A DNA stretch of 64,000 bases from Poecilobothrus nobilitatus (taxonomy: Eukaryota > Arthropoda > Insecta > Diptera > Dolichopodidae): NCBI GenBank assembly GCA_947095535.1, contig OX352772.1, positions 219,324,279-219,388,278 of the forward strand. The letters are read 5' to 3'. Shown here in pieces: positions 32,824 to 45,081 of this stretch; position 1 is the first letter of the stretch; the number at the start of each line of letters is the position of its first letter. Position numbers and translations under genes: made by a program. Under the pieces are notes generated by a model that had not been told where the DNA came from, made no database searches, and saw only the letters and a list, made by a program, of their open reading frames with translations.

Positions 32824-32990
32824 ATATAATGATCAACATAAATTGGAATATATTTTAAATTCCTACAAAGATATTAGCTAAAGAAGGTGATAATAGAACA
32901 TTTATTAGGGAAATTAAGCATGATATTAAGACCCAAAATGAAGTACCAATTTATAATAAATTGTATCGCTATCCAGAAATTAGCCGGTTC
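32824..32990 (+). pseudogene. Ty3/Gypsy reverse transcriptase N-terminal fragment
   Basis: Broken frames read LEYILNSYKDI and then TQNEVPIYNKLYRYPEI, the typical entry to a Gypsy RT (HxIxTxxxxPIYxxxYRYP). The RT core is missing beyond 33,000. Confidence 0.65.
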
Positions 32991-32999
32991 AAAAAAAGC

Positions 33000-33350
33000 A
33001 AATTTAGAAAATATCTGATAATAAATATTTATATCCCTTGTTATATTTTGCATATGGAATCATTTCAACCAAATCAATTTTGCCAAGAATCATTTAAACC
33101 CTTTTCAATAAATTTTCTTCATGTAAATTTCCTCCTAGCACCTCTATGAATTTCTGACACAACTTGTAACCTCAACATTATTCTTGAACCATTTAATTAA
33201 ATCTTCCAAAGTTATTATATAATTTTCTATTGTATGACATTCACATGTGTCTGGTCCAGAAGTAGAATTATCATATACCAATACCCATGGACAAAGGGCA
33301 AAATGAGTACCATAAATTGAAGTATATTTATTTACTTCAGAACAATTTCT
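33000..33350 (-). pseudogene. Unrecognised decayed coding fragment
   Basis: On the minus strand the sequence reads GTHFALCPWVLVYDNSTSGP, DTCECHTIENYIITLEDLIK and WFKNNVEVTSCVRNS with few stops, then decays. Composition is protein-like and Cys-containing. It is embedded in the right-arm-specific insert, and I do not recognise the family. Confidence 0.3.
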
Positions 33351-33757
33351 ATCAGCTATATCCGAAAAATATAAATGGTTCCTTATTTTTTATTTATTTA
33401 TTTATGTTTCTAAAAGAGCTTAAGAGCTCCTACCGAGTATGTACACTACATTCTTACAAACTAGTCATTATAATATATAGTAATATATAGTAATAATATT
33501 AGCAAAAATAAATACCTAATGTAAATGCAAAAGAAAGAAAAAATATTAAAAATTTAGAAAAATCATAGCAAAATTAAAATTGCATTATAGTTAATATATT
33601 TAAATATAAGAATTCATTATTAAAAATTAGCAGGTGCATTATTTGTTTTATTTAATTACCTTTTTTTTTTATTATTTGTTTACATATTTATTTATTTTTA
33701 TTTTTGCAGAAGTTTTGTTTTTTATTTTATTAGTTCTCAGTAGAATGTTTTTATTTT

Positions 33758-36655
33758 TCACTTTATGGATGGCATATCACATGTTTTTAATGCGTTCGGC
33801 AAGTTGTTAAATATTTTAATGGACGTATTATAATAGTGGACTCCGTCTAAGCCATTGAATTCATTTTTGCGATTCGTGTTATGTATTAGGCCTGCTGTAT
33901 GAGTATTATGGCTGTATATTTCCATGTTGTGTATTAATAAGGTATTTTTATACCCGTACGATAGGATCGAGTATAATAAAATTACTCCTCCGTTTGTAAC
34001 ACCTCGAAATAAGTGAGCTAGATATACCTTCAAAGGTATGGATCGGATCAGAAAAAAATTCTAAGACTTTTGAGCCATGTCCGTCCGTCCGTCCGTCAGC
34101 ACGCTAACTCAAAAACTAACAAAGCTAGAATCTTGAAATTTACACAAAATATTCTGGGAGTAATTTGTAGGTTCCCTATTTTTATTGGTTGAGTTTGGAC
34201 CAAACCTTAGGGTAGCTCTCGAACACCTAGGGTAGCTTTTTTAGGGTAGCTTTTTTTGAAATAGAGCTATGAAATTTTAACTGCTGACAGATCTCACAAA
34301 AATATTAATTTTATTTTTAATAACTTTTTTTTGTGCCCCCACCCGTTACGGAGCTACAGCTCCCCAAAGGTTCAAAAAAGCTCTATATTTAAATTGTTAT
34401 AGCACAAGTTGTATAAAGTATATCTTCATTTTGAAAACGCCAAACGATTACTACTTTTATTAGCTTTAAAAGTATATATACAATAAATATATTTTTGTGG
34501 CATACGGTGTCTTAATTTACCGTTATGCGAAACAAAAATTTTGCAAAATCCTTTAACCCTTCTATCTTCTAAACGGTTTAATTTAGAAACTTGAAATTTT
34601 GACAGAAGTTAGATCTTTGAAAATAAGTATGAGTTATTTCAGAAATTTTTTTTGTATCACCCCCGTTTAGGAGCTGTAAGGGGTCAAAAACTGAAAATTT
34701 TCAATTTTAAAACACCCGTAACTTGAACACCTGTTAAAATTTTTTTGAAGTAATGCACAAAAATTAAAGCTTCAATATTATACTCTTATTTCTGTTAACA
34801 ACTTTATTTAATAATATATGGTTACTTTATAATTGACGAAAGAGTTACTTGATTTTTTCAAATTTTCTAACAAATTGCTTTAACTAATTTTTTGCATTTT
34901 GTTTTACTCGATTTGAAATTGTTGAGGATATAATGCGTAGTACAAAAAAATGTAAATAAATAAACAACATAACGGTTGCTTGAAGAATTTTTATTTATAT
35001 GATATTGATATATATACATACTTATATAATATCATGTTTATTTACAATATATCGTATATGTCACTAGTGAATGAATGATAAGAGTATAGATATATATTAT
35101 ATAGCGCCGTATTTACATACATATTTGTATTTTATTGTACTTATAAGAAATTATTCTGTCAATGGAATATTTAAATATAACATAATATAATATATAAAAT
35201 TATATTTATTATTTTGTACTAAGTAAATTTAATATACATTTACCGCTTAGTATTAAATGGTACTATAGAATATTTGAAAAAGTTTTGGATTGATAATCGT
35301 TATGTGGAAGGTTAGAATTTACTTTTGAAGAATGTATAAACATATAGTTTGAATATATCTACAACCTAGATATATTCTACAACCTACAACCTATAATATA
35401 TCTACAACCTAGATATTTCTAGATATACATAGTTCTAGAAATTATAAAATTCACCCAAATTCTTTTAAAATACTAAAATATTAAAAAAATAATATTGTAA
35501 GCAGAGTGAAAGGCTGTGAACATACTAACGGTTCGTACGGGTATCTAAGAGTTGACAAAGGCAACTGTATTCTTCCTCGTTATTTATTAAATTATTTTGC
35601 ATATTAAATATTTGTATGGATTCTGACATTTTTTATGTAGTTCAATTGGTAATATTTTGAATAATAGACGTGTTTCAGCTCTATAGTGGTTTTTGATGGC
35701 ATTATTTTGAATACCTTGTATCATATCCAAATTTTTTGATAATGTATTTCCCCATATTGCCATTCCATAGGGGACAGTTGAATGAAAAAGACAATAATAT
35801 ATCGATATTTTAGTTGCTAGAGGAACTCTATTTAAGCATACCAGCAATTCTTCTACCCTTTGTTACTATCTCGTGACATTGTTGTTTCAATTTTAATTCA
35901 GAGTCTGTGGCCACTTCAAGGTCATAAACGTTGGTTTCTTTAATATTCATATTTTTAAACATTATATTTAGTGATGTGTTTGTTGTATTTTTTATTATCA
36001 TATATTTTGTTTTGCTTATATTTGCTGTTAACTTTAATGACATCAATATATTTACTAGTTTTATTTTTAATTATTTATTTATTTAATATTATCTCAAATG
36101 AGCTTATAAAAGCTCGTACAGAGTGAATAAAATGTTTTTACAAAAAATTTGTAAAATTTGTATATCTTAGTTCATTATTTTTTTTAAGTTAAGTACTTAT
36201 TTTCTATGAATACCATAGCTAAATCATCAGCTTAAAGAAAAGCTTTACCACCTAGATTTAATCTTGAAAAGCTGTTTATGTAGCACGAGTAAAGTGGTCC
36301 TACAAAGCTGCCTTGGATAACTAGGTAAGTTAGTTCTGTAATTTGGCTTTTAAGTTGTTGATGTTCAGTGTATTGCTTCCTTCCATTTAAATGGCTTTCG
36401 AACCACATATATTCTTTTCTCAGGACTCCACATTCGAGTAGAATACGTAATAATATTTTCCTACCAACCATATGAAAGGCTTTGGTAAAATTGAAAAATA
36501 GAACGGATACCTTTTTTTCTATTGTTTATACCTTCTTGGATGTATGTGATCATATCAAATAACGCCGTATTTGTATTAGAACCCTTTTTAAAGCCAAATT
36601 GTTGATCATATACCAAATTATTGTCTTTTAAATATTTAATTAGTTGAGTATTCAC
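33758..36655 (-). pseudogene. LINE-B reverse transcriptase, right-arm copy, split by repeats
   Basis: Minus-strand RT: QFGFKKGSNTNTALFDMITY (36,461-36,655), GVLRKEYMWFESHLNGRKQY (36,232-36,471), then the same TAA before the ADD box as in the left arm, then ANISKTKYMIIKNTTNTSLN (35,828-36,046) and GMAIWGNTLS (35,587-35,847). The last part, LIHNTNRKNEFNGLD, is at 33,758-33,949. A family 2 repeat (33,950-35,581) splits the C-terminus. Confidence 0.8.
33950..35581 (+). mobile_element. DINE-like repeat family 2, full copy 1
   Basis: Starts ATACCCGTACGA and has its inverse TCGTACGGGTAT near 35,534, followed by a conserved tail ending TTCTTCCTCGTT. Contains a (GTCC)n tract at 34,079-34,098. It is inserted in LINE-B and the left arm gives the empty site: TATTTTT|ATTTATT, with no target-site duplication. 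Confidence 0.85.
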
Positions 36656-36895
36656 ATATGTTTCAATGATTTTACTAAATGTCGAAGCTATTGAAATGGG
36701 TCTAATTGTTTATATTGTTTGTGTCTCCATTACCATTATAAATTGGTATGGCTTTATTTATTTTTAGTTTTTCAGGCATAACACATTGATTCAAGGATTC
36801 ATTGATTAATTCACTTATGTTTGCTGTCACACACACACATTCACTTTGTGTGTGTATGGCTTTGGTCACGTGTACAGCCTAAATGACTGAGCGGA

Positions 36896-37690
36896 ATTTT
36901 TTGATATTTCTAATTTAAGATTTTGGTGTAAATATCTCGGATTGATAGGCTTTTGCAACAAGTCGGAGAATCGGAAGTAGTAGTTTACTAGTGAAATTTT
37001 TAAGTTTTTTACGAATATTTCGTAACAGGAAAACATTATGAGAAAAATTATTAAGACAAAGTTGTTACATATGTAACAACTTTAACTTTTATTTAATTTT
37101 TATTTTATTTTAAATCCAAATTTCGTACATATTATTATAATACGCCATATGAATTTATATGAACAAATTTTTTTTGTTTGGTTTTTTTATGTCTAAAAAT
37201 TTATGTACATACATAAATAATCTATGCATATTATTCTCTTCATGATGACGCAAAATTCAAACTGTAAAATTTTTGTTAGCAGATTCAATATTAATGTTAT
37301 GTTTGTTTTGTATTTGTTTACAGTTTTTATTATTCTTCTTATACTTTAAATATTTTTGAATGAAATTTTTTCATACTTACATATGTAAATGGATGTGTGA
37401 ATGAGTGTACATATTATATATTTACGATTAACTCATTACTTAGTTATTATTGTTATTGAATGTATGTAATGTATATAAATATATTATATATGTATGTATG
37501 TAAATTATTATTTTTGTATAATAGCGATCGGTTTTGTGGTGGAGATAGCTGATTTTTTTTCGGATTAGCTTCAGCATTTTTAAAGATATTTTTGTCATAA
37601 ATCATTTTTTTTTTCTTTTTGTTGCCGTGTATTTGTTTAGCCAAACTTTATATTTGTAATGAATATATTCATTATTACAGTCTTTTACAT
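36896..37690. other. AT-rich DNA between LINE-B segments
   Basis: Should correspond to the RT N-terminus of LINE-B but no coding trace remains. Contains TATG/CATA simple sequence (37,370-37,500). Either an insertion or highly diverged. Confidence 0.4.
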
Positions 37691-37695
37691 GTTTC

Positions 37696-37953
37696 CTATG
37701 CCAGTGTTACTTGAATTTTATTAATATTTACACATTCATCATTAAACCATATAGGCACGTTTTTATTCGCATTTGACGATATTTTTTGATATATGGCACC
37801 ACTTATTTTATTTTGTAATTTGGAAATTAATTGGGAACATTTGGTATTGACATCATTACTTGTAATAATAATTGGGTCATTTATCAGCTGTTTGTTAATT
37901 TTATTTATGTCAACACAATTCATTTTTGAAATATTTTTTATTGATTGTTGCAA
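37696..37953 (-). pseudogene. LINE-B inter-domain linker region
   Basis: 85-codon minus frame ending NKNVPIWFNDECVNINKIQV. The PxWFNDEC motif is typical of the segment between endonuclease and RT in non-LTR elements. It joins the endonuclease at 38.7-39.4 kb and the RT at 33.7-36.7 kb into one minus-strand LINE. Confidence 0.65.
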
Positions 37954-38712
37954 AATTGTATAACTTTTTATTTCGGTTATTAAAATTTGATGATCCGAAC
38001 TATCTGTGTTCAGGTGAGTTATATACAGCGATGCTTTCCTACCGGTTCGCGCGAATCGTTAGTTGTAAATCCATACTCCTCTTGCGAACCGGCTATTAAT
38101 AATGATCACATAAAATAAATTTACTTTTTAATAAATTTACTTTGATAAATTCAAAAAAGTATACAAATTTTGAAAATTTAAACTAATTTCTTAATGTTTG
38201 TAATTTTTTTTTTGTACAATTCTATAAATAATTTGTTATTTATTCATACACAAACAGTAGTATTGCATTTAAATCATTTTTATCATAATAAATGTTTCAG
38301 TTAATTGAAATAAGTTGAAAATTGAATCCAGTTACCATCGCAATCGCATCGAAAATTGAATCCAGTTATTATAGTTCTTTTGTTTAGTTCAGATCGTATA
38401 TATTATAAATCGTAATTGTGTTGCTTTTTTAACCAGAGATTTTTAAAAAAAATCATATAAAGTAAGTCCAATCTAAACCTAAAGAATATAGCGAACACCA
38501 AGTAGCTATTTGGACATATTTAAAATGGTTTAATTAAATTATAGTAATAGTTATGTATGCATTTTATAATGTTTTATTTTGTTATACTAAGTTTTTGTTT
38601 TAAGTAAACAAGTTTTTTCTTTGAATTAATAAATAAATAAAAGTATACTTTTCACGTTTATTTTCTTTTATATTTTACTTCGAATTTTAGTTTCAAAGGA
38701 TATGAACCACAA
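37954..38712. other. Insertion within LINE-B, unclassified
   Basis: Interrupts LINE-B between endonuclease and linker. Carries a GC-richer hairpin (CCGGTTCGCG ... TTGCGAACCGG, 38,041-38,092) and a direct repeat GAAAATTGAATCCAGTTA (38,309 and 38,350). It could be a short LTR or MITE; ends not resolved. Confidence 0.35.
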
Positions 38713-39440
38713 TTAGCTTTTTTTCTGACATATATATACTAGGTAAAAATCAAATTGACGAATCAAAACATAAATATTAGAAAAAAGAATCAATACGAAC
38801 CGGTAGAGAAATTTTGGCAAAGAATCTCTGATTATATACATGTTAACTTGTGGATTATTTGTAATAATAGGATCTATGCAGGTATCTGATATTAACCTGG
38901 CAGGAGAGTGATCACAAAAGAAGAATCCATTGCTTTCAATGATTGTTTTATACATTCCAACATTTGGATTGGAATCTTCTATGATATTATAATTCATGTC
39001 ACCTAATATGTATGTATGTTTTTTGCACAATTTATTAAGATTCATTTCTAATATATCATTAAATTTGTTAATTATTTCCTTGTCTTTTTCAAGTGGTCTA
39101 TATATTGCAGATATATTAATATTTTGGCTATTAAAAACAACCATTATATTTATTATAATTTATTGTATTCATCACAGAAACTTTTATGTATTTTGTAAGT
39201 TAGTGAACGGTCAATAAATATACCTGCTCCACTTCCTTCTCGAGTTTTTCTACATGAGAATACATTTTCATAATTTTGGATATTAATAAGATCTATTTCG
39301 AATTCATTTAGCCATGTTTCAGTAAATATAATTAAATGTAGTGTTACAAACGGATAAACTCATCAATATTAGTGACATCTTATCAATTTTATTTCTAAGA
39401 CTTCTAGCATTAATATATAGCATTTTTAGAGAGTTTTCAC
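38713..39440 (-). pseudogene. LINE-B endonuclease (EEP/APE-type)
   Basis: Reads INARSLRNKIDKMSLILMSL near 39,420, then after a frame change FTETWLNEFEID near 39,320 and REGSGAGIFIDRS. In the 38,713-39,144 frame come ISAIYRPLEK, YILGDMNYNI, HSPARLISDTCIDPIITN and a decayed end. The motif order (N-x-x-S-L, ETWL, GAG, YRP, GD-N, D-x-I-x-T-N) fits an APE-type endonuclease. Confidence 0.75.
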
Positions 39441-39710
39441 TGTGAAATTTGATTTCAGCGACATAATCACATAAACATTTAGACAGCTTTCTGATAAAAT
39501 CCTGATTATTTTACATTTTTTCTGTTTTTCTAATTAACTTGCCATATGATACCCAAGCAAATTAAATAATATTACTTATCTTCAAGTCCCTTGCGTTTTT
39601 GTAAAGTAAATTAAAATACTGCGTAAGCGGTTCATTTATGAATATTGTATTCATATATTTTTTGTCACCTTCATTTATTTTAAAGATTGACATATTCAGT
39701 TTTACTTTTT

Positions 39711-41315
39711 ATACCCGTACGATAGGATCGGGTATAATAAAATTACTCCTCCGTTTGTAACACCTCGAAATAAGCTAGATATACCTTCAAAGGTATGGAT
39801 CGGATCAGAAAAAAATTCTAAGACGTTTGAGCCATGTCCTTCCGTCCGTCCGTCCGTCAGCACGCTAACTCAAAAACTAAGAAAGCTAAATTTCAAGATT
39901 TACACAAAATATTCTGGGAGTAATTTGTAGGTTCCCTATTTTCTTTTGGTTGATTTTTTACCAAAACTTAGGGTAGCTCTCGAACACCTAACTTTTAGAT
40001 CCCCACATTGTTTTTGAAATAGAGCTATGAAATTTTAACTGCTGATAGATCTCACAAAAATATTAATTTTATTTTTAATAACTTTTTTTTGTAGCCCCAC
40101 CCGCTACAGCTCCCCAAAGGTTCAAAAAAGCTCTATATTTAAATTGTTATAGCACAAGTTGTATAAGATATATCTTCATTTTCAAAACGCCAAACGATTA
40201 CTACTTTTATTAACTTTAAAAATATATATACAATAAATATATATTTGTGGCATACGGTGTCTTAATTTACCGTTATGCAAAACTCAAATTTTGCAAAATC
40301 CTTTAACCCTTCTATCTTCTAAACGGTTTAAGTTGGAAACTTGAAATTTTGACAGAAGTTAGATCTTTGAAAATAAGTATGAGTCATTTCAGAAATTTTT
40401 TTTGTATCACCCCCCGTTTAGGAGCTGTAAGGGGTCAAAAACTGAAAATTTCCTATTTTTAAACACCTGTAACTTGAACACCTGTTAAAATTTTTTTGAA
40501 GTAATACACAAAAATTAAAGCTTTAACATTATACTCTTATTTTTGTTAACAACTCTTATTTTTGTTATACTCTTATTTTTGTTACTCTTATTTTTGTTTT
40601 TGAATAATATAGGGTTACTTTATAATTGACGAAAGTGTTACTTGATTTTTTCAAATTTTCTAGCAAATTTCTTTAACGAATTTTTTGCATTTTGTTTTAC
40701 TCGATAATTTGAAATTGTTGAGGATATAGTGCGTAGTACAAAAAAATGTAAATAAATAAACAACATAACCGTTGCTTGAAGAATTTTTATTTGTATGATA
40801 TTGATATATATACATACTTATATAATATCATATTTATTTACATATCGTATATGTCACTAGTGAATGAATGATAAGAGTATAGATGTATATTATATAGCGC
40901 CGTATTTACATACATATATGTATTTTACTGTACTTATAAGAAATTATTCTGTCAATGGAATATTTAAATATAATATAATATAATATTTAAAATTATATTT
41001 ATTATTTTGTACTAAGTAAATTTAATATACATTTACCGCTTAGTATTAAATGGTACTATAGAATATTTGGAAAAGTTTTGGATTGATAATCGTTATGTGG
41101 AAGGTTAAAGTCTGCTTTTGAAGAATGTACATAAACATGTAGTTTGAATATATGTACAACCCATAGTACTAGAAATTATAAAATTCACCCAAATTCTTTT
41201 AAAATACTAAAATATTAAAAAAATAATATTGTAAGCAGAATGACAGGCTGTGAATATACAAACGGTTCGTACGGGTATCTAAGAATTGACAAAGGCAACC
41301 GTATTCTTCCTTGTT
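39711..41315 (+). mobile_element. DINE-like repeat family 2, full copy 2
   Basis: Near-full-length match to 33,950-35,581 with the same ends and (GTCC)n (39,841-39,857). It has a private expansion of a CTCTTATTTTTGTTA word into four units at 40,540-40,610. Sits just upstream of LINE-B's 5' end. Confidence 0.85.
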
Positions 41316-41939
41316 TTATCTTTATCATTAGTAGGTAACCCTCCACTTTGGGATGGGAAAAAAATCAACCCAAATCACACGACATGCTATGTAGGTCAGA
41401 TTGATGGGTTTAATGTAAATCATGCTTGGTTATAAACTAGTTTAGGTCGGCTCTTAATAAACAAAATTGTATAACTGGTTTAAATACTAGGCGTACATAT
41501 AAAAGTAGTAAGAAAATTTCTTTTAAGAAAATAAAAAACAGAAAAAAATTTTTTATTTTTAAATCTACAAAGCATCTTAATTGAAAAGAAAAAAATTTTG
41601 CATTTAAAGGAAATGAACATAAAAAACTTGTTCTTTATAATAGCATCATTAATTAACTGACTGGATGTCGTATAAGATATTTTTCTATTTTTTAATTAAG
41701 AATGTTCAAAAAATATGAATAAAAAGAAAACAAACAGGAAATCAAAAATATGGAAATGGTTAAACTTAAGTTGTGCGATATGCATTTATGATTATTTTTT
41801 TTGGTTTGTTTTTGTATCGAATTAAACATAATTCAAAGATAGGTTAAGTGCTTTAGGTATCTATTTTGAAAACATAATATAACAATAAAAGACATTTATT
41901 TTTATGTTCAAAATCTTTTATTATTATATTTTTATTTAA
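41316..41939. other. Unclassified DNA left of Polinton B
   Basis: A less AT-rich segment (41,330-41,480: GGTAACCCTCCACTTTGGGA onward), then poly-purine/poly-T DNA. No coding frame seen. It could hold the Polinton terminal repeat, but no inverted partner was found. Confidence 0.35.
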
Positions 41940-41949
41940 ATCTAAGTTG

Positions 41950-42740
41950 ACACATTTTGTTACGATGATCAAATGTTAAAATTGCAGAAATAGTGAGACC
42001 AACTTTTTCTATACGTCTTTGAAATCTACTTCTATCACGTGCGTATACTTCCTAATGACCTTTCCGTGCTGATCTCTAAGCATACTCCCATACATGCAAA
42101 ACGTGAATTTCTAGTTTAATGTTGAAGTGAACTTTTTTAGTTTTATTATTTAAATTCATATCGTGCAAGTATGAAAATTGAAAGTCTTAATTTAACATTT
42201 TTTGCTTTAAAAGATACATATAAACATTATAACAATTTTTAACAGCATATCTGAAATTGTTGTTTGATAAGTGTATAGGACAATTTGATTTAAAGTTATC
42301 AATCTTTTGCAATGACTGCAAGTTTCTGCTTAGATCTTCCATTTTAACACTGTCAATGTACTTTTGAAGAAAAAGTTTTTTTTGTTCTCCTTTAACATAA
42401 ATTTTTTCAGCTGACTCTAAATAGTGTTTTAATATTTTACATCTAAATATTCAACTAAACCGTTATTCCATTTAAGTTCATATATTTTATTTTTGCAATA
42501 CTAGTTATTGTATTTCTTATCGTGACTAAGTTCTTATGCAGGGTGCGATGCTTTGAAGTGATACACACTTGGAATTAAATTTCCTTTTCCAAGTATGGCT
42601 AACTCTTTAAGATAATATTCCTTTTCATTTCCTTGTAAAAATTGTAGGTTACTATGAGAACTAGTATAACCATGTCGGAGGTTTATGGAAGAATGTTCCA
42701 TAGAATAACTAAATTTGCAATTATATTCACTTCTGGAAAA
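41950..42740 (-). pseudogene. Unknown Polinton B protein, minus strand, decayed
   Basis: With frame changes the minus strand reads EYYLKELAILGKGNLIPSVY then HFKASHPA, IYELKWNNGLVEYLDV, and near the end RRIEKVGLTISAILTFDHRN KMCQLRFK at 41,950-42,010. The stretches are protein-like and in consistent order over about 260 codons. I recall similar uncharacterised proteins in insect virus-like elements but cannot name the family. It diverges from the ATPase. Confidence 0.45.
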
Positions 42741-42793
42741 GAGCTTTTCATATAAATATAGGTTAGTAGAGTTAATTTTTAACTAATACAACT

Positions 42794-43471
42794 ATGTTGT
42801 TTCACCTGTTTACTATGATAGTGGCGGATCCATCATGCTGTGGTAAAACGACTTTTATTCATAATTTAATAATATATAAAAATAAAAAAAATAACTAAAA
42901 AATATACAACCACATATTAATACAATAATTTGGTGTAATCCAGACAAAAATGCCGTTCCAAAATATATCAAAGATGTGGCATATAGTAACACTATTCCAG
43001 ATTTTAATGGTAATCAAAAACCTTTGTTAATTATTATCGATGATATGATATTAAATTCTCATGATAAGTATGCATGTGATTTATTTACTAAAGGTTCAAA
43101 TCATAGAAATTTTTGTAACACAAAATGTTTTTCACCAGAGTAAATTTTCAAGAAATATTTCACTTAACAGTAAATATTTAGTACTTTTCAAAAATCCAAG
43201 AGATAAAGCGCAGATGTTACCTCTAGCTCGCCACATATATCCCAATCAAATCACAGCATTTAAAAAAGTATATAATGATGTGACGTCAGGCCCATATGGC
43301 TATATATTAATAGATCTTACTCAAGACGTTAATGATATATTTCGATTAAGAAGTGATATATTTGGAAAATGTTTGTGTTATTGTAGGAGAGATCAATTAG
43401 AACAATTTTGGGAGGAATATGAAACGTTTGAAGACCAATCGTCATGTATTGCACCTATTAAAAACCTCTAA
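42794..43471 (+). pseudogene. Polinton B packaging ATPase
   Basis: A32-like ATPase. Walker A lies in VADPSCCGKTTFIHNLI near 42,830 (the usual G at the loop start is D). Walker B is LLIIIDDMI near 43,035. The 43,061-43,471 frame then carries VTQNVFHQSKFSRNISLNSK and GYILIDLTQDVNDIFRLRSD, characteristic of this ATPase group. A stop at about 42,895 and a frame change near 43,110 inactivate it. The lineage differs clearly from the element A ATPase. Confidence 0.8.
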
Positions 43472-43721
43472 ACTAAAATTCCAGAAAGTAATTATAAAAC
43501 ACTGTGACCCTGAAGTAATAAAAACATTTTGCGAAATCTCTTTAAATATTTTAAAAGGTAATTGTAATCTGAGTAAAAAAGCAATAACCCAATTACGAAA
43601 GTATAAAAAAGAATTAAGATCACTTATTTGCCGGAAAAAATCTATAAATAGAAAAAGAAAAATCATTATTCAACCTGGTGGATTTTTATCTAACTTCTTG
43701 GTAAAGTACTATCAGGCATAA
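43419..43721 (+). CDS. PX-like small basic protein of Polinton B
   Basis: 100-codon frame, basic, ending in KRKIIIQPGGFLSNFL. The KRKIL-x-Q-x-GGFL ending is the signature of the PX proteins that sit next to the ATPase in Polintons and adintoviruses (thought to be core or minor capsid proteins). It overlaps the ATPase end by 53 bp in another frame. The first in-frame ATG is used; the true start could be slightly downstream. Confidence 0.65.
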   Translation: MKRLKTNRHVLHLLKTSKLKFQKVIIKHCDPEVIKTFCEISLNILKGNCNLSKKAITQLRKYKKELRSLICRKKSINRKRKIIIQPGGFLSNFLVKYYQA

Positions 43722-43867
43722 TCGGAAATTTTGTAAAATGAATAATACAACATTTAATAAAATTATAATTCTAAAACCTGGATAAAAATATCAAAAAAAT
43801 ATTGTTAAATGAACATCTGACGGACATGGCCAAAAATGCTATTTATACAGACAAAATCTATTGAAAA

Positions 43868-44135
43868 CAAGTAAATGTAACAGTAAGTCGATGCAACCAA
43901 ATTATTTATGCCCTACACAAAAAAAATTCAAATTAAATTAAAAATCCAGAAGTTATTTTAGTCAGGTATTTAATATAAGCTAAAAACATAAATGCTTTTA
44001 CAACCTTTGTACAAAATTTCAGGTTTCTATCTTTATTAAATTCGAAGATATGCTTGTTAGATCTTGTGAAGTGTGTGAAGGTACCCGGACCACCACCCCA
44101 ATTCACCTCAAATTTTAGAGACTTCATCAGCTCAA
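43868..44135 (+). mobile_element. DINE-like repeat family 3, fragment in Polinton B
   Basis: Starts CAAGTAAATGTAACAGTAAG as at 26,375 and 27,188, includes TCGAAGATATGCTTGTTAG, and stops near 44,135. 3'-truncated. Confidence 0.75.
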
Positions 44136-44189
44136 TATATATAGATGCGGAAACTCAATCGCATTTTTCTGAATATAACTATGTTGGAA

Positions 44190-44550
44190 TATTTTTCCTG
44201 AACAAGAAGAAGTATATGAAAAAGAAGCTGCTGACGAAGTATTTGATGATGAAATTCAAGAAAATATTTTAACAAAAGCATTGTCAGCTGTTTCAGCTGG
44301 AAAACGTCTTAGAAAAATAAAGTCAATTAGAAATCAAAATGTACAAATTTTTGAAACTGATACAGGAGTTATTGTAACTGTTTCTTTAGATAGCCTAACC
44401 CCACCAACGAAAAAACTATAACTATCAAAGAGTTGAATAATTCATCAAGACGTGTTTTAAGGTCAGCTATAGCAGGTAATACTCAAACAGAACTTAATTT
44501 TCCAATTCGTAAGAATAAATCCGCAAGCTCATGGACAACATATAAGTAAA
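44190..44550 (+). pseudogene. Unknown Polinton B protein with KALSAVSAGKRL motif
   Basis: Open reading EEVYEKEAADEVFDDEIQEN then ILTKALSAVSAGKRLRKIKS and TGVIVTVSLDSLTPP. After a frame change near 44,400 it continues TITIKELNNSSRRVLRSAIA. Acidic N-terminus and a basic middle. Unrecognised. Its 5' part is cut by the family 3 repeat. Confidence 0.4.
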
Positions 44551-45034
44551 TGATGAATTTTATTCGAATTTACTCAGTGATTCATCTATGAACTATTATC
44601 CAGAAAATTCATCATCTTTTACAAATAAAATGAATAAAAACATGTGTGATTCAAGGTGGAAAGTCAGTATTTCAGATAATTTGTAAGTTCATTATACACA
44701 AACAGCAAAAACTGAGGAGATGCCTGAAAATATAAATTACACTACAATATGTGTAACTAGGCCTAAAATATATATAAAAATAAGAGCTTTTTATATACAC
44801 AGATATAGTTGAACCGCAAAAAAGAGGTGATAAAGATGTAAAGTGTTTAAAATCTGTCAACATACAAAATGCTTTCACTAATTCTGTAAAAGAATTCAGT
44901 AATATTCAATATTGCAATGTGGAGGAATCATTTAATAACATTTCATTACTTTTATGTGAAAAATATGGATACAAAATAAACTTTTCCAATAGTTCAATTT
45001 CAACAAAAATTGTATTACATTTTAAAAAAGTATA
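44548..45034 (+). pseudogene. Polinton B structural-type protein, internally deleted
   Basis: Starts DEFYSNLLSDSSMNYYPENS SSFTNKMNK and ends VEPQKRGDKDVKCLKSVNI, then FTNSVKEFSNIQYCNVEESF and a LHFKKV terminus. These N- and C-terminal motifs belong to a conserved large protein of insect Polinton-like elements located between PX and the capsid genes; most of the middle is missing here. Role probably virion structural (inference). Confidence 0.55.
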
Positions 45035-45081
45035 AATAAAAGCGATTTTACAAATCTATATATTATTTTATTTTATTCATT

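Larger units (their letters stand above)
31711..36895 (-). repeat. Right arm of 11.8-kb imperfect inverted repeat
   Basis: Inverted counterpart of 25,079-29,367. Arm-specific insertions: 32,657-33,530 (Gypsy RT remnant plus other sequence, or a deletion in the other arm), 33,950-35,581 (family 2 repeat) and about 36,060-36,200 (small hairpin repeat). Confidence 0.85.
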
